The notes beneath the pieces are model-generated. The model did not search any database. It had not been told where the DNA came from and saw only the letters and a program-made list of their open reading frames with translations. Shown here one piece after another: positions 1-9,957 of a stretch of 64,000 nt of DNA (position 1 is the stretch's first letter; the number at the start of each line of letters is the position of its first letter). This DNA comes from Paracoccaceae bacterium. GTDB taxonomy: Bacteria; Pseudomonadota; Alphaproteobacteria; Rhodobacterales; Rhodobacteraceae. The position numbers and the translations under genes are program-made. The DNA lies in the NCBI GenBank assembly GCA_027013095.1, contig JALUYI010000023.1, forward strand, positions 124,001 to 188,000. The letters are read 5' to 3'.

Positions 1-370
1 ACCCTGCAGTGTCGCGCATGCTCTGGCTGAAAACACGCGCACCGCTCTTGCTGTCGACAATCGATACGCTGATCTTGCCGCTCAGGGTGTGGCGCGCAAG
101 GCCGCTGCTGGCAACGAGGGTTAGTTCTGTTTCCGTGATGGACAGATCCAGTGCTGCCCGGTAGCGCGCATCCGGGCGCGGGCGGCCAAACCGTCGTTCC
201 AGCGCCTCAAGCAGAATGAAACCCTCGGGGCTGTCAATCAGATCAAAGCGGATATTTCCTTGCACCCCCCGCGCGGCACTGCCAGCCTTGTAAACGGGCC
301 GGAACCCGCAACCGGCGACCAACACGGCCGGTAGCAAGGCAATCAGGGTTCTGCGGTCAAATGACAACAT
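1..370 (-). CDS. lptE: LPS-assembly lipoprotein LptE (partial, cut by window start)
   Basis: LptE is the outer-membrane lipoprotein that plugs the LptD barrel and helps insert lipopolysaccharide into the outer leaflet. The visible 123 residues start [16 protein letters not shown] and carry a signal peptide ending in the lipobox VAGC with the lipidated Cys at residue 21. It is followed by GFRPVYKAG, the usual start of the mature alphaproteobacterial LptE. The ATG overlaps the end of leuS by 14 bases, the order leuS-lptE seen in related genomes, so the two are co-transcribed. The C-terminus lies outside the window. The call rests on the lipobox, the N-terminal sequence and this context. Confidence 0.85.
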   Translation of the reverse strand, partial: MLSFDRRTLIALLPAVLVAGCGFRPVYKAGSAARGVQGNIRFDLIDSPEGFILLEALERRFGRPRPDARYRAALDLSITETELTLVASSGLARHTLSGKISVSIVDSKSGARVFSQSMRDTAG

Positions 371-2912
371 TCACGATCCGTCCGGGCACTATGATCAGCT
401 TCTTTGGCGATTTTCCCGCCAGAAACCTGACCACAGCATCATCGGACAGGACCATTTTTTCAACCTCTTCTTTCGGCGTGTCCCGGGGAACCGAGATTTC
501 AGAGCGCCGCTTGCCGTTGATCTGGATCGGCATCGTGACCATGTCATCAACCAGAAGAGCCGGATCTACAACTGGCCAGGGGGCCTGCGAGACCATCCCC
601 TCACCCCCCAATGCTGCCCAGACCTCCTCGGCCAGATGCGGGGTCATCGGCTGCATCAATTGCGCCATGACCAGCATCGCGCGACGTTTGGCCCCCGGAG
701 CGGCCCCGGATTTGGCGATCGTATTCGTCAGCGCATAGAGGCTGGCAATAGACTTGTTGAAGGCAAAACCCTCGATGCCACGGGTAACCTCGTCAATGGC
801 CCGCGCGGTGGCGCGCTCCAGCGTATCGTCACGCTCTGCGGGCGCGGTCTTGTCGATCAACTCGGCAGTCATGCGCCAGACCCGCTGCAGGTGCTTCCAT
901 GCGGCGTCGGCTCCGGCCGCGGTCCACTCGACATCGCGCTCGGGGGGGCTGTCGCTCATCACGAACCAACGAGCGGTATCCGCGCCGTACTGATCGATGA
1001 TATCCGCTGGATCAACGACGTTCTTCTTGGATTTCGACATCTTGATGATCGGGCCGACCTCAACCGCTTCACCTGTCGCGCGCAAGCTGGCCTTTCCATC
1101 GCCCCGCACGACCTCGTCGGGGGTATGCCAGACCGGGCGCCCGTCAGCGCCCGCCGTGGCATAGGTTTCATGGGTGACCATGCCTTGGGTGAACAGCGCA
1201 TTAAAGGGCTCGATGGCCTTTTTCGGCAGATGCCCGGTCAGGTTCATGGCGCGGGCGAAAAATCGCGAATAGAGAAGGTGGAGGATCGCGTGTTCGATCC
1301 CGCCGATATACTGATCGACATTCATCCAGTATTCGGCATCCTCGGCAACGGTCGGCGTGTTGGCATGTGGCGCCGTAAAGCGCGCGTAATACCAAGAACT
1401 GTCGACAAACGTGTCCATCGTATCGGTTTCCCGCGTGGCAGGTTTGCCACATCTCGGACATGTGGTCTGGCGCCATGTGGGGTGCCAGTCCAGCGGGTTT
1501 CCGGGGCGATCAAATGTCACATCCCCCGGCAGCTCGATCGGCAGGTTTTCCTTTTTCTCTGCGACAACCCCGCAATCCGGGCAATGCACCACCGGAATCG
1601 GGCACCCCCAGAACCGCTGCCGAGACACCCCCCAGTCGCGCAAACGATACTGGGTCACGCCCTTGCCCCAACCGGCCTTTTCGGCAAAGTCTATGGCGGC
1701 GTTGATCGCGTCGTCACCCGTGGCCACGTCCAGCCCGGCAAAATGGTCGATCCATTTCACCGGTTCGGTTTTCGGCGGCACAAAGGCGATGTCCCGAACC
1801 GGCGCCGGGTTGTCCAGCGCCACAAAGGTATCGGTCACCCCAAGCCCGTATTTCCGGGCAAAATCAAGGTCGCGCTGGTCGTGCGCAGGGCAGCCGAAAA
1901 TCGCGCCGGTGCCGTAATCCATCAGGATAAAGTTCGCAACCCACACCGGCAATTCCCACTTGGGGTTCAGCGGGTGGCGGACCCGGAGCCCGGTGTCAAA
2001 GCCCTTTTTCTCGGCTGTTTCAAGGTCCGCTTCGGAGGTGCCCATCCGGCGACAATCGGCGTTAAAGGCGGCAATCTCGGGGTTTTTTGCCTCCAGCGCC
2101 AAAGCCAGAGGATGATCCGGCGAGATCCCGACAAAGCTGGCGCCCATCAGCGTATCAGGGCGCGTCGTGTAAACCTCAATTTCCGCGTGCCCGGCAACCG
2201 GGGCCGTCATCTGAAACGAAAACTGCAACCCGCGCGACTTGCCAATCCAGTTTTTCTGCATCAGGCGGACCTTTTCCGGCCAATCCGTCAGCCGGTCCAG
2301 AGAATCAAGCAACTCCTGTGAGAACGCGCTGATGCGAAAAAACCACTGCGTCAGGGCCTTGCGTTCAACCGGCGCGCCCGAGCGCCAGCCTTTGCCATCT
2401 ATCACCTGCTCGTTGGCCAAAACCGTCAAGTCCACCGGATCCCAGTTGACCACCGCCTGCTTGCGATAAACCAGCCCCTTGTCCATCATGTCGATGAACA
2501 TCGCCTGTTGCTGGCCATAATATTCCGGCTCGCAGGTGGCGATTTCGCGGCTCCAGTCGATGCTGAGGCCCATCGGCTTCATCTGCGCGCGCATGTCGGC
2601 GATATTGGCGCGGGTCCAGTCGCCGGGTTTCACCTTTTTCTCGATCGCCGCGTTCTCGGCGGGCAGACCAAAGGCATCCCAGCCCATGGGGTGCAACACG
2701 TTGAAACCTGTTGCCGATTTGTAACGCGCAACCACATCTCCCATCGTATAGTTGCGCACATGCCCCATGTGAATCCGCCCCGAGGGATAGGGAAACATTT
2801 CAAGGACATAGTATTTCTCACGCCCGGGATCGCGCTCGGCACGAAAGATTCCAGCCTCTTCCCAGGCCTTTTGCCACTTTGGTTCAACCACACGGGCGTT
2901 GTAACGGGACAT
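357..2912 (-). CDS. leuS: Leucyl-tRNA synthetase
   Basis: Class I aminoacyl-tRNA synthetase that charges tRNA-Leu in the cytoplasm. The 851-residue protein has the HIGH-type signature as HMGH at residues 48-51, a connective editing domain in the middle, a zinc-type CPDCG...CPRCG pair in the insert, and the KMSKS loop at 624-628 followed by the anticodon-binding and C-terminal domains. Length is normal for bacterial LeuRS. The start [13 protein letters not shown] was chosen over an ATG 18 bases upstream because GGTGGAAA sits just before it. The gene follows a DUF3576 lipoprotein gene and overlaps lptE, forming a minus-strand operon. No anomalies seen. Confidence 0.97.
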   Translation of the reverse strand: MSRYNARVVEPKWQKAWEEAGIFRAERDPGREKYYVLEMFPYPSGRIHMGHVRNYTMGDVVARYKSATGFNVLHPMGWDAFGLPAENAAIEKKVKPGDWTRANIADMRAQMKPMGLSIDWSREIATCEPEYYGQQQAMFIDMMDKGLVYRKQAVVNWDPVDLTVLANEQVIDGKGWRSGAPVERKALTQWFFRISAFSQELLDSLDRLTDWPEKVRLMQKNWIGKSRGLQFSFQMTAPVAGHAEIEVYTTRPDTLMGASFVGISPDHPLALALEAKNPEIAAFNADCRRMGTSEADLETAEKKGFDTGLRVRHPLNPKWELPVWVANFILMDYGTGAIFGCPAHDQRDLDFARKYGLGVTDTFVALDNPAPVRDIAFVPPKTEPVKWIDHFAGLDVATGDDAINAAIDFAEKAGWGKGVTQYRLRDWGVSRQRFWGCPIPVVHCPDCGVVAEKKENLPIELPGDVTFDRPGNPLDWHPTWRQTTCPRCGKPATRETDTMDTFVDSSWYYARFTAPHANTPTVAEDAEYWMNVDQYIGGIEHAILHLLYSRFFARAMNLTGHLPKKAIEPFNALFTQGMVTHETYATAGADGRPVWHTPDEVVRGDGKASLRATGEAVEVGPIIKMSKSKKNVVDPADIIDQYGADTARWFVMSDSPPERDVEWTAAGADAAWKHLQRVWRMTAELIDKTAPAERDDTLERATARAIDEVTRGIEGFAFNKSIASLYALTNTIAKSGAAPGAKRRAMLVMAQLMQPMTPHLAEEVWAALGGEGMVSQAPWPVVDPALLVDDMVTMPIQINGKRRSEISVPRDTPKEEVEKMVLSDDAVVRFLAGKSPKKLIIVPGRIVNVVI

Positions 2913-2995
2913 CACTTTCCACCTTGTCAAAACTGCGCCGGACGACCTGTCGTCACAGGTCCCGGCGCGTTTCTAATTCGCATTTCAGGTCGGGT

Positions 2996-3496
2996 CTAGA
3001 GCTTGCTGTCGGCAATGCGCAACTGCCGCGCCCGGCTCAGGATCGCATCCTCGAGCGCGCGGACGGTGTCGTGGCTGGCCGGACCCGAGCGGGTCATCAG
3101 CGCCACCCTGAGTGAGCGCGCATCCAGCGCCGGATCCTGAACGTAAATGGTCGCCCGATATTGTCGGGCTGAACCCTTGGCCCGCCCCCAACCCTTTACA
3201 ATCACACCGGAAAACGGGTCCGCGGCCTCGGTTGGTAGAAACGACATGACATCCAGCGCGGCGTTCCAGATATATTTGTTCACGTTGATGGTGACGTTGG
3301 GATTGTCCTTGTTGATGAACAGGGACCAGATCTTTTTGCCGCTGTTGTTTGCCTTTTCGCGCGCACTGACCGCCCCGTCCGTGTTTCCGGCCGCGCCTTT
3401 ACCCTTGAACAGGCCGCTACTGCCGCAGGCGGACAGGGAGAGGGACAAAGACAAGGCCAAAGTCGCAGCCACACTCAATCGCAGTCTGTTGGTCAC
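2996..3496 (-). CDS. DUF3576 family lipoprotein
   Basis: Predicted envelope lipoprotein of 166 residues, function unknown. The N-terminus is a hydrophobic signal peptide with repeated Leu-Ser pairs ending in the lipobox LSAC (Cys24). The mature part contains NVNKYIWNAALDVMSFLP and a C-terminal segment with VKGWGRAKGSARQYRATIY, which I recognise as typical of DUF3576 proteins of alphaproteobacteria. It is the first gene of the minus-strand group DUF3576-leuS-lptE, with 83 bases before leuS. The association with lptE fits an outer-membrane role, but that is inference only. Confidence 0.82.
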   Translation of the reverse strand: MTNRLRLSVAATLALSLSLSLSACGSSGLFKGKGAAGNTDGAVSAREKANNSGKKIWSLFINKDNPNVTINVNKYIWNAALDVMSFLPTEAADPFSGVIVKGWGRAKGSARQYRATIYVQDPALDARSLRVALMTRSGPASHDTVRALEDAILSRARQLRIADSKL

Positions 3497-3659
3497 GCAG
3501 ATATCCTCCAGCGCCGGGCGTTTATCGCTGCTTGTCTGTGTATCGGCTTAGATATAACGGAACAAGTGTTTTCCTGCGCCGGCAATCCCACATGCCGCAC
3601 CTGACTGTGACAAGTCTGCACCAGCTTTGCCAACATTGAAAAACCGCCGGCACTGTTGC

Positions 3660-3751
3660 TTGACGATCAGGCCCCAAACTGTGATCAATCAACCCACTCA
3701 ATTTGGATTCCCTGAATTGAGGTGCACCTTTAACTTTAACGAGGGAAAACA
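3660..3751 (+). promoter_or_regulatory. Probable promoter and leader of the porin gene
   Basis: Upstream of the porin there is a possible -35 TTGACG at 3660-3665 followed about 17 bases later by a weak GATCAA/TCAAT -10. Downstream lie an inverted repeat CTCAATT/AATTGAG (3697-3703 and 3715-3721) and a perfect AGGTGCACCT palindrome at 3720-3729, then the ribosome site GAGGG before ATG. The hairpin could stabilise a porin mRNA or bind a regulator. The -10 is poor, so this is tentative. The rest of the 3497-3659 interval shows nothing recognisable. Confidence 0.3.
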
Positions 3752-4744
3752 ATGAAAAAAGTTCTTCTCACTACTTCAGCCCTGACGCTGATCGCCGGCG
3801 CTGCCTTTGCAGACGTCTCGCTCAGCGGCTCGGCCCGCATCAACATTCAGACGAACGCTGGCTCCACGCCCGCGCACAAAGCGCTTGTTTCAAACCGTGC
3901 TCGTCTTAACGTCAAACTGTCGGGTCAATCCGATGGTGGCCTGAGCTTTGGCGCATCAACCCGCCTGCAGACAACTGGCGGTGCTGGCGGCTCCGTTCAG
4001 GGCGCAACCGTGTTTGTTTCCAACGGCGCAGTCAAACTGTCGGTTGGTAACACCGACGGTGCGATTGCCTCGACTATTGGCATGTATGCGGTCGGCGGCT
4101 GTGGCTGGTCGGCGTCCAACGCTTATGGCAACTACTGCGCCAATGTTCTGGATGTGTTCGACAGCCCGTTCCAGTCGTCGTCAAGCGGCGGTGCTGGCCC
4201 GCAGGTTGCCCGCGTTGACTTCGGTGCGGGTCCGTTGAAACTGTCGGCTTCGACTACCCTTAACAACACAACGGGTGTTGGTACGCATAACGAAGTCGCA
4301 CTCAGCTATTCTGCAGGTGGTTTCGGGGTCTCTGTTGGCGCGAACAACAAAGGGACGCATGCTGCGTATACTGCGACTCAACTGGCGGCTCTTGCTGCTG
4401 ATGGTCTTGTTGCGGCGACGTATACTGGCGGTACATATGCCACTCTGTCATATGGCAACGGTAGCGGCCTGAACGTTGCCTTGACCGGGGTTAGGTACAA
4501 AGGTGGTGCGAACCAAAACGGTAAAACCTCTGCCTACATCCTAAAGGCTGGAATGCCCGTTGGTGGCGGCAATGCCAGCGTTTTTGTCGCGAATGACGCC
4601 GGTGGCAACCGCTCGGGCGTAAACTACAAATACTCGCTGGGTGGCGGTGCAAGTGTTATTGCCGCGGTTACGCACTCTCAGCATATTTTGGCTGGACAGC
4701 GTGCCGGTACAAATGCGTCGTTTGGTATGACTTTCAAGTTCTAA
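3752..4744 (+). CDS. Outer-membrane porin (Rhodobacter type)
   Basis: General diffusion porin of 330 residues located in the outer membrane. A classic signal peptide MKKVLLTTSALTLIAGAAFA is cleaved after AFA, and the mature protein begins DVSLSGSARI. The chain is Gly/Ser/Ala rich with alternating polar and apolar residues, as expected for a 16-strand beta barrel, and ends in FGMTFKF with the C-terminal Phe recognised by the BAM machinery. The ribosome site GAGGG is 8 bases upstream. Base use here is less GC-rich and more A/T at third positions than its neighbours, consistent with a very highly expressed gene rather than transfer. It is monocistronic: a strong terminator follows. Confidence 0.92.
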   Translation: MKKVLLTTSALTLIAGAAFADVSLSGSARINIQTNAGSTPAHKALVSNRARLNVKLSGQSDGGLSFGASTRLQTTGGAGGSVQGATVFVSNGAVKLSVGNTDGAIASTIGMYAVGGCGWSASNAYGNYCANVLDVFDSPFQSSSSGGAGPQVARVDFGAGPLKLSASTTLNNTTGVGTHNEVALSYSAGGFGVSVGANNKGTHAAYTATQLAALAADGLVAATYTGGTYATLSYGNGSGLNVALTGVRYKGGANQNGKTSAYILKAGMPVGGGNASVFVANDAGGNRSGVNYKYSLGGGASVIAAVTHSQHILAGQRAGTNASFGMTFKF

Positions 4745-4771
4745 TCCAACCGGATTGGCAAGAATTGGGAG

Positions 4772-4804
4772 AGAGCGGGCCTTTTGGCTCGCTCTTTTCT
4801 TTTT
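4772..4804 (+). terminator. Intrinsic terminator after the porin
   Basis: A ten-pair stem AGAGCGGGCC / GGCTCGCTCT (one G-T wobble) with a TTTT loop is followed by TTTTCTTTTT, 28 bases after the porin stop codon. Confidence 0.85.
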
Positions 4805-4868
4805 GCGCGGCCTTGTTCCGGGACGCGTGAGCGCATAAAAGATCAGGCAAAACGTCAGGTCCCTTGCG

Positions 4869-5522
4869 ATGTCCCTCTCTGAAATCAAAACCCGCCTGGC
4901 CAAGGCCGAAGCCGCTGCGAACCGCGCGCCCGGTTCTGTCACGCTGATTGCCGTCTCCAAGGTCCAGCCAAACGCTCGCGTTCACGGCGTTCTGGCCGAG
5001 GGTCAGCGGGTCTTTGGCGAAAACCGTGTGCAGGAAGCCGCTGGAAAGTGGCCCGATTTTCGCGCCGAATTCGGGGCAATCCAGCTGCACCTGATCGGCC
5101 CTTTGCAAACCAACAAACTGCGCGCTGCTCTTGATCTGTTTGACGCCATCCACACGCTGGATCGGCCGAAACTGGCCCGAAAGCTGGCCACCGAGGTGCA
5201 GGCCCGGGGCACCTGTCCGCAACTGTTCATTCAGGTCAACACCGGCGAAGAGCCCCAGAAAGCAGGCGTTCTACCCCGCGATGCGGATGAATTTATCGCC
5301 ACATGCCGGGCGATGGACCTGCCGATTTCCGGCCTCATGGTGATCCCGCCGCAGGATGAAGAACCGTCGCTGCACTTTGCCCTTTTGGCCAAGATCGCGG
5401 CGCGCAACGGGTTGAAAAACCTGTCCATGGGCATGAGTGGTGATTTTGAAAAGGCGGTAGCCTTTGGCGCGACGCATGTGCGTGTCGGCTCGGCCCTCTT
5501 TGGCGCGCGCGATTACGGCTGA
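4869..5522 (+). CDS. YggS/PLPHP family pyridoxal-phosphate homeostasis protein
   Basis: Cytoplasmic single-domain TIM-barrel PLP-binding protein of 217 residues that buffers PLP and affects amino-acid and keto-acid balance; the family has no known enzymatic reaction. The PLP lysine is in VTLIAVSKVQ (Lys31). Further family motifs are FGENRVQEA near residue 55, LHLIGPLQTNK near 80 and LSMGMSGDFEKA near 185, which binds the phosphate. Length matches the family. It stands alone between the porin terminator and a convergent L,D-transpeptidase gene that ends five bases away. Confidence 0.93.
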   Translation: MSLSEIKTRLAKAEAAANRAPGSVTLIAVSKVQPNARVHGVLAEGQRVFGENRVQEAAGKWPDFRAEFGAIQLHLIGPLQTNKLRAALDLFDAIHTLDRPKLARKLATEVQARGTCPQLFIQVNTGEEPQKAGVLPRDADEFIATCRAMDLPISGLMVIPPQDEEPSLHFALLAKIAARNGLKNLSMGMSGDFEKAVAFGATHVRVGSALFGARDYG

Positions 5523-5527
5523 GGCGA

Positions 5528-6040
5528 TCAGGGCCGGATAATCAGGCGAGAATCCCCCTGCCAGCGGGTCAGAATGGCGCGCAAGTCACGTGCCAAAAAG
5601 GCAACGCATCCTGCCGTCGGATAGCGCGGGCGGCGCCAGACATGCACAAAGATCGCCGAGCCAGCCCCGCGCCTTGGCTCTGGCGCGTTAAAATCGGTTG
5701 TGGCCAGCAGGTCATAAAGCGGGTCCGCACGCCGCAGCGCCTCATGACCAAAGGCCGAGGCAATCGCCCGCACATGCCGGTTATATTCAGGGTCGCGCGG
5801 ATCATCGGACCATTTATCAAACAACCCGATCCGCCTGAGCGGCAGCGGTGTTCGCGGGGCAGGCATACGATCCGGGCGATAAAAGACCCCCGTCAGGCGC
5901 CAGACCCCGGCGGGGGTCACGCCATCGCCCTCGCCGGTCTTGGGGCCAATCCCGCCCCGCCCGATGGCGCAGGGAAAGATCCGCCCACAAAACCGCGCGC
6001 CAAAGGCGGTGACGACCAGATCCCGGCGGCGCGGGATCAC
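5528..6040 (-). CDS. L,D-transpeptidase-like (YkuD family) protein
   Basis: A 170-residue protein with the catalytic signature of L,D-transpeptidases, which form 3-3 crosslinks in peptidoglycan or attach proteins to it. The motif reads [16 protein letters not shown], with the conserved His at residue 133 and nucleophile Cys at 145. The early part contains [20 protein letters not shown], typical of the short single-domain group. No signal peptide is evident from this start, so either export is by another route, or the true start differs, or the protein acts inside the cell. Its ATG overlaps the ribA stop codon by four bases, indicating translational coupling to ribA. Confidence 0.85.
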   Translation of the reverse strand: MIPRRRDLVVTAFGARFCGRIFPCAIGRGGIGPKTGEGDGVTPAGVWRLTGVFYRPDRMPAPRTPLPLRRIGLFDKWSDDPRDPEYNRHVRAIASAFGHEALRRADPLYDLLATTDFNAPEPRRGAGSAIFVHVWRRPRYPTAGCVAFLARDLRAILTRWQGDSRLIIRP

Positions 6041-7143
6041 AGCAGATGCCCGCTTTTTTTTGCCTTTGTGTCCAGATATTTGGTGTTGTGCGCATTGCGG
6101 CCAACAGCCAAGGGAACACGTTCAACCACGCGCAGGCCGGCGGCATTCATCATGGCGATCTTTTTGGGGTTGTTGGTCATCAGCCGGACCTCTGAAAACC
6201 CCATCTTGCGCAGGATCTCTGCCCCCAGTTTAAAGTCCCGCTCGTCGTCCTCAAAGCCCAACCTGTGATTTGCCTCAACCGTGTCAAAACCCTGATCTTG
6301 CAAGGAGTATGCCCGCATCTTGTTGGCCAGACCGATTCCACGTCCTTCCTGATTCATGTAGAGCAGGACCCCCGCGCCCGCCTGACCGATCTGGGCCAAC
6401 GCCGCCCGCAACTGCGGACCGCAATCGCATTTCAGCGAGCCAAGGAGATCCCCCGTGAAACAGGCCGAATGCAGCCGCGCCAGAACCGGGAGGCTGCGCG
6501 ATGGCTGGCCGATCTCGACGGCGTAATGCTCTTCGCCGCCGTCGTCGGGACGGAAGACATGGACGCGCCCGGCCTCGGATACCGCCATCGGCAAACGCGC
6601 CGCCGAAACCTCAAAAAGCGGACTGCTCTGGCTCAGATTGTCGGAAATCTCGGCCAGCGCCAGACGGTTCAGCGCATAAGTCGCCGCCAGATCTGCGCCT
6701 TGCGATACCGACAGGACCAGCGCTGCGGGCAGCAGACGCGCCTGTTTGCAGAGGGTCAAAGCGGCACGGTGCACGCCGACCTCACCGCCGCGCGCCGTTT
6801 GGCAAGGACCCAACAACGGGTGCATGAGGTCGCCCGAGGGATCGGAGACAGCCCGGACCCACGTCGCATCCACTGAATTCGGCACGATGATGCGGGCAAG
6901 ATCGCCGTCATAGGCCCGCGCGCGCAGCGTTTCGGCCCGGCGGGCCGTAACCGCCAGCACCGGGTCCGTGCCGTGCGCACGCGCCAGTGAAAGGCGCTCG
7001 GGCGTCAAGGTTTCGGCCGCCAGAACCAGCGCCTCATGCCCCTCTGAGGCCAGAACCACCGGCAGCCCCATGCGCAAATCGGTCCGCGCCCGCGCGATTT
7101 TCTCGTCCTTACCCGGCCCCAGCGTCATTTCTTGCGGTCCCAT
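6037..7143 (-). CDS. ribA: GTP cyclohydrolase II with divergent RibB-like N-terminal domain
   Basis: Opens GTP to the pyrimidine precursor of riboflavin. The C-terminal domain (about residues 170-368) has the zinc ligands in [19 protein letters not shown] (Cys228, Cys239, Cys241), the [10 protein letters not shown] motif near 263, and TNNPKKI near 323. The first 165 residues resemble the DHBP synthase fold in layout (for example [20 protein letters not shown], then LTPERL) but lack the acidic DREDEGD-type catalytic motif, so that half is probably inactive. The start MGPQEMTL at 7143 has AGGA nine bases upstream; a longer open frame to 7308 has no support and would run through the divergent promoter region. 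Confidence is high for the C-terminal half. Confidence 0.9.
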   Translation of the reverse strand: MGPQEMTLGPGKDEKIARARTDLRMGLPVVLASEGHEALVLAAETLTPERLSLARAHGTDPVLAVTARRAETLRARAYDGDLARIIVPNSVDATWVRAVSDPSGDLMHPLLGPCQTARGGEVGVHRAALTLCKQARLLPAALVLSVSQGADLAATYALNRLALAEISDNLSQSSPLFEVSAARLPMAVSEAGRVHVFRPDDGGEEHYAVEIGQPSRSLPVLARLHSACFTGDLLGSLKCDCGPQLRAALAQIGQAGAGVLLYMNQEGRGIGLANKMRAYSLQDQGFDTVEANHRLGFEDDERDFKLGAEILRKMGFSEVRLMTNNPKKIAMMNAAGLRVVERVPLAVGRNAHNTKYLDTKAKKSGHLL

Positions 7144-7294
7144 GTTACAATTCCTGCCCCTCCTATATCCGCCATAACGAAAATATGAAACATTACCCGT
7201 AAATTTGACACGAGGGCGTGAGGGAAGTGTCTGAAAACTTGTGAAACCGGCGCGGCAGGCACATGTCTTGACTGAAACGAACGGGAGAGATGAC

Positions 7295-7981
7295 ATGAGC
7301 AACATCAAAAAGATCCTGATGGTTGATGACGATGGGGACCTGCGTGAGGCGCTGGCCGATCAACTGGTCCTGACCGAAGAGTTCGACGTATTCGAAGCCG
7401 CCGACGGCGCGCAGGGCCTCGAAAAGGCCAAGGAAGCGATCTATGATCTGGTCATTCTCGACGTGGGCCTTCCCGATATGGATGGTCGTGAACTGTGCCG
7501 CCTGATGCGAAAACAGGGCGTGAAATGCCCGGTTCTGATGCTGACCGGACATGACAGCGACGCGGATACAATTCTGGGACTGGATGCAGGCGCCAATGAT
7601 TATGTGTCAAAACCGTTCAAGTTCCCGGTTCTTTTGGCACGAATTCGTGCGCAACTGCGCCAGCATGAGCAATCCGAAGACGCCGTCTTTCAGATCGGGC
7701 CATACACGTTCAAACCCTCGACGAAAATGCTGGTCACCGCGGATGACAAGAAAATTCGTCTGACCGAAAAGGAAACCAACATCCTGAAATTCCTATACCG
7801 GGCAACCGATGGCGTGGTCGCCCGGGATGTCCTTTTGCACGAGGTTTGGGGGTATAACGCCGGCGTCACAACCCACACGCTGGAGACCCATATCTACCGC
7901 CTTCGCCAGAAAATCGAGCCAGACCCCTCGAATGCGCGGCTTCTGGTTACCGAAAGTGGCGGCTACCGGCTGGTGGCCTGA
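7295..7981 (+). CDS. OmpR/PhoB-family response regulator, CenR-like
   Basis: DNA-binding two-component regulator of 228 residues. The receiver domain (1-115) has the acidic pair DDD at 11-13, the phosphoacceptor Asp56 in [13 protein letters not shown], and the conserved Lys106 in YVSKPFKF. The C-terminal winged helix (about 125-228) contains [15 protein letters not shown] and [14 protein letters not shown]. The sequence strongly recalls CenR, the essential cell-envelope regulator of Caulobacter and Rhodobacter, but I cannot run a comparison. The start MSNIKK was chosen because GGGAGAG lies directly upstream; an in-frame ATG 54 bases earlier has no ribosome site. No kinase gene is adjacent. 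It is divergent from ribA. Confidence 0.85.
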   Translation: MSNIKKILMVDDDGDLREALADQLVLTEEFDVFEAADGAQGLEKAKEAIYDLVILDVGLPDMDGRELCRLMRKQGVKCPVLMLTGHDSDADTILGLDAGANDYVSKPFKFPVLLARIRAQLRQHEQSEDAVFQIGPYTFKPSTKMLVTADDKKIRLTEKETNILKFLYRATDGVVARDVLLHEVWGYNAGVTTHTLETHIYRLRQKIEPDPSNARLLVTESGGYRLVA

Positions 7982-8005
7982 ATTTACGACCTCCCTGTTG
8001 GACTG

Positions 8006-8035
8006 GCCCGGCGCTCTCGTCGGGCCTTTTTTTTG
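8006..8035 (+). terminator. Intrinsic terminator after the response regulator
   Basis: GGCCCG and CGGGCC arms flank a short loop and are followed by eight T residues, 25 bases after the response-regulator stop. Confidence 0.88.
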
Positions 8036-8049
8036 GGTTTTGCGGTGGG

Positions 8050-8078
8050 ATATTGAGTATTTTCACAAAGAAGAGCAG
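8050..8078 (+). repeat. Short dispersed intergenic motif, copy 1
   Basis: The stretch contains GAGTATTTT-CA-CAAAGAAGAG. A closely similar sequence lies on the minus strand at 42661-42686 (GAGTATTTT-GG-CAAAGGAGA), and a weaker one after the amidase gene near 13700-13715. All are intergenic. I recall similar stretches between genes in Rhodobacteraceae genomes, but the function is unknown. Confidence 0.4.
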
Positions 8079-8154
8079 AAGGCGTTGATGCCTGCCCCGG
8101 CCGCGCCTATGGTCCGGCGGGACTTCTTTCCTTGCCGACAGGACACCAGAAAAG

Positions 8155-8943
8155 ATGAGTTTCACGCTTGCCACCTGGAATATCAATTCAGTTCGATTGC
8201 GCGAACCTCTGGTGTTAAAGCTTTTGCGCGAGGAGGCGCCGGATATCCTGTGTCTGCAAGAGTGCAAGTCTCCGGCGGAAAAAATCCCCGTTGATGGCTT
8301 TGCCGCACTTGGCTACCGTCACATGCTGGCCAACGGGCAGAAAGGGTATAACGGGGTCGCCATTCTGTCGCGCCTGCCCATCGTCGAGGTTGCCCGCCAT
8401 GATTTCGTGGCCCTTGGGCACGCGCGCCACATTGCCGGGCGACTGGACAACGGGGTTACGATCCACAATTTCTATGTGCCCGCGGGAGGGGATGTTCCCA
8501 ACCGCGACGTAAATGAGAAATTTGGGCAAAAGCTGGATTATCTTACTGAAATGCAGGATTATTTTCGGGGCGCACCCCCGGAAAGGTCAATCCTTGTGGG
8601 GGATCTGAACATTGCCCCGCGCCCGGACGACGTTTGGTCGCACAAGAGCCTCTTGAAGGTGGTCAGCCATACGCCGGTTGAGGTCGAGCATCTTGAAGCC
8701 ACCCGAGAGGCCGGAAACTGGGTGGATGTCACTCGTGCGGACATCCCCGACGGGCCCCTTTATACATGGTGGTCCTATCGGGCTCGGGACTGGAGCGCGG
8801 CTGACAAGGGGCGGCGTCTGGATCACGTTTGGGCCACAGACGATATTGCCGGCGCGGCCCATTCAAGCCGCGTTCACCGCGTCGCGCGGGGGTGGGAAAA
8901 GCCGTCCGACCATGCGCCGCTCTTTGCGACATTTGACCTCTGA
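8155..8943 (+). CDS. xth: Exodeoxyribonuclease III (AP endonuclease)
   Basis: Base-excision-repair nuclease of 262 residues that cleaves at abasic sites and digests 3' ends. The endonuclease/exonuclease/phosphatase fold is shown by LATWNINSVRLR at the N-terminus, LQECK near residue 41 (metal-binding Glu), LVGDLNIAPRPDDVW near 146 (catalytic Asp and Asn), and the C-terminal GRRLDHVWATD and SDHAPLFA (catalytic Asp-His). Length is standard for XthA. The gene is alone on this strand between the response-regulator terminator and the thioredoxin gene. Confidence 0.95.
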   Translation: MSFTLATWNINSVRLREPLVLKLLREEAPDILCLQECKSPAEKIPVDGFAALGYRHMLANGQKGYNGVAILSRLPIVEVARHDFVALGHARHIAGRLDNGVTIHNFYVPAGGDVPNRDVNEKFGQKLDYLTEMQDYFRGAPPERSILVGDLNIAPRPDDVWSHKSLLKVVSHTPVEVEHLEATREAGNWVDVTRADIPDGPLYTWWSYRARDWSAADKGRRLDHVWATDDIAGAAHSSRVHRVARGWEKPSDHAPLFATFDL

Positions 8944-9025
8944 CTTGCGCTACCCCTTGGGGGTTGGCAAAAGGCTTCCTAAGTAGAGCTATGACACGGC
9001 ATGACGCCGAGCGAGGAGAATGAAA

Positions 9026-9931
9026 ATGTTGGAATTTGGTAAGGACAAAGGCGGTGCCGCCGATAATCTGGTCTTGAACGGTACCGAGGCGACCTTCATG
9101 CAGGACGTGATTGACGCCAGCAAGGAGACCCCGGTAATCGTGGATTTCTGGGCGCCGTGGTGCGGCCCGTGCAAAAGCCTAGGCCCGACACTGGAGGCCG
9201 AGGTAAAGGCGGCGGGCGGCAAGGTCAGGATGGTCAAGATCAACATTGACGAGAACCAGCAGTTGGCGGCGCAAATGCGTATCCAGTCGATCCCGGCCGT
9301 TTACGCGTTCCATGATGGCAAGCCGGTGGATGGTTTCATGGGGAATCAGGCACCCTCGCAAATCAAGGCATTTGTCAGCAAAATCGCAGAACTGGGGCCC
9401 GACGGCGGGCTTGGCGAAGCTCTTGAAATGGCCGAACAGATGCTGGCGGACGGCGCGGCGGTGGACGCGGCACAAACCTTTTCCGCGATCCTTGGGGAAG
9501 ACCCCGAGAACGCGGCAGCCTATGCCGGGCTGGTGCGGGCACATCTGGCGCTGGATGAGGCGGACAAGGCAAAGGGATTTCTGGCCGCGGTGCCGGATGC
9601 GATAAAGGATGCCCCGGAAATCGCCGCCATTCAGGCCCAGATCGACCTTGCAGAGGCGGCGGCGGATGCCGGGCCGATCGCCGAGCTGCGGGCGGCGGTC
9701 GAGGCTGATCCTGACGACCACCAGTCGCGCTTTGATCTGGCGACAGCCCTTGCGGCAACCGGCGATAATGCCGCGGCGATTGACGAATTGCTGGAACTGT
9801 TCCGGCGCGACCGCGACTGGAACGACGGGGCGGCAAAGGCCCAGCTGTTCAAGATATTTGATGTCCTGAAACCCGACGACCCGATTGTGCTGACTGGTCG
9901 ACGCAAGCTGTCATCGATGATCTTTGCCTGA
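9026..9931 (+). CDS. Thioredoxin-TPR co-chaperone, YbbN/CnoX-like
   Basis: A 301-residue cytoplasmic protein combining an N-terminal thioredoxin domain (about 20-125) with a C-terminal tetratricopeptide region (about 130-300). The active site reads FWAPWCGPCK with Cys46 and Cys49, so unlike E. coli YbbN it keeps both redox cysteines. CnoX proteins hold oxidatively damaged clients for GroEL; this role is inferred from the domain order. The start at 9026 (MLEFGKDK) was preferred over an ATG six bases upstream because GAGGAG is seven bases before it. It is followed 26 bases later by the LON-domain gene. Confidence 0.88.
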   Translation: MLEFGKDKGGAADNLVLNGTEATFMQDVIDASKETPVIVDFWAPWCGPCKSLGPTLEAEVKAAGGKVRMVKINIDENQQLAAQMRIQSIPAVYAFHDGKPVDGFMGNQAPSQIKAFVSKIAELGPDGGLGEALEMAEQMLADGAAVDAAQTFSAILGEDPENAAAYAGLVRAHLALDEADKAKGFLAAVPDAIKDAPEIAAIQAQIDLAEAAADAGPIAELRAAVEADPDDHQSRFDLATALAATGDNAAAIDELLELFRRDRDWNDGAAKAQLFKIFDVLKPDDPIVLTGRRKLSSMIFA

Positions 9932-9957
9932 TGCGGCATTTCATCTAAGGTGGGATC

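Noticed and set aside
636-2321. Long open frame (561 codons) on the plus strand opposite leuS
   Set aside because: It is antisense to an unmistakable leuS, has no family motifs and is explained by the high GC third-position bias of the real gene.
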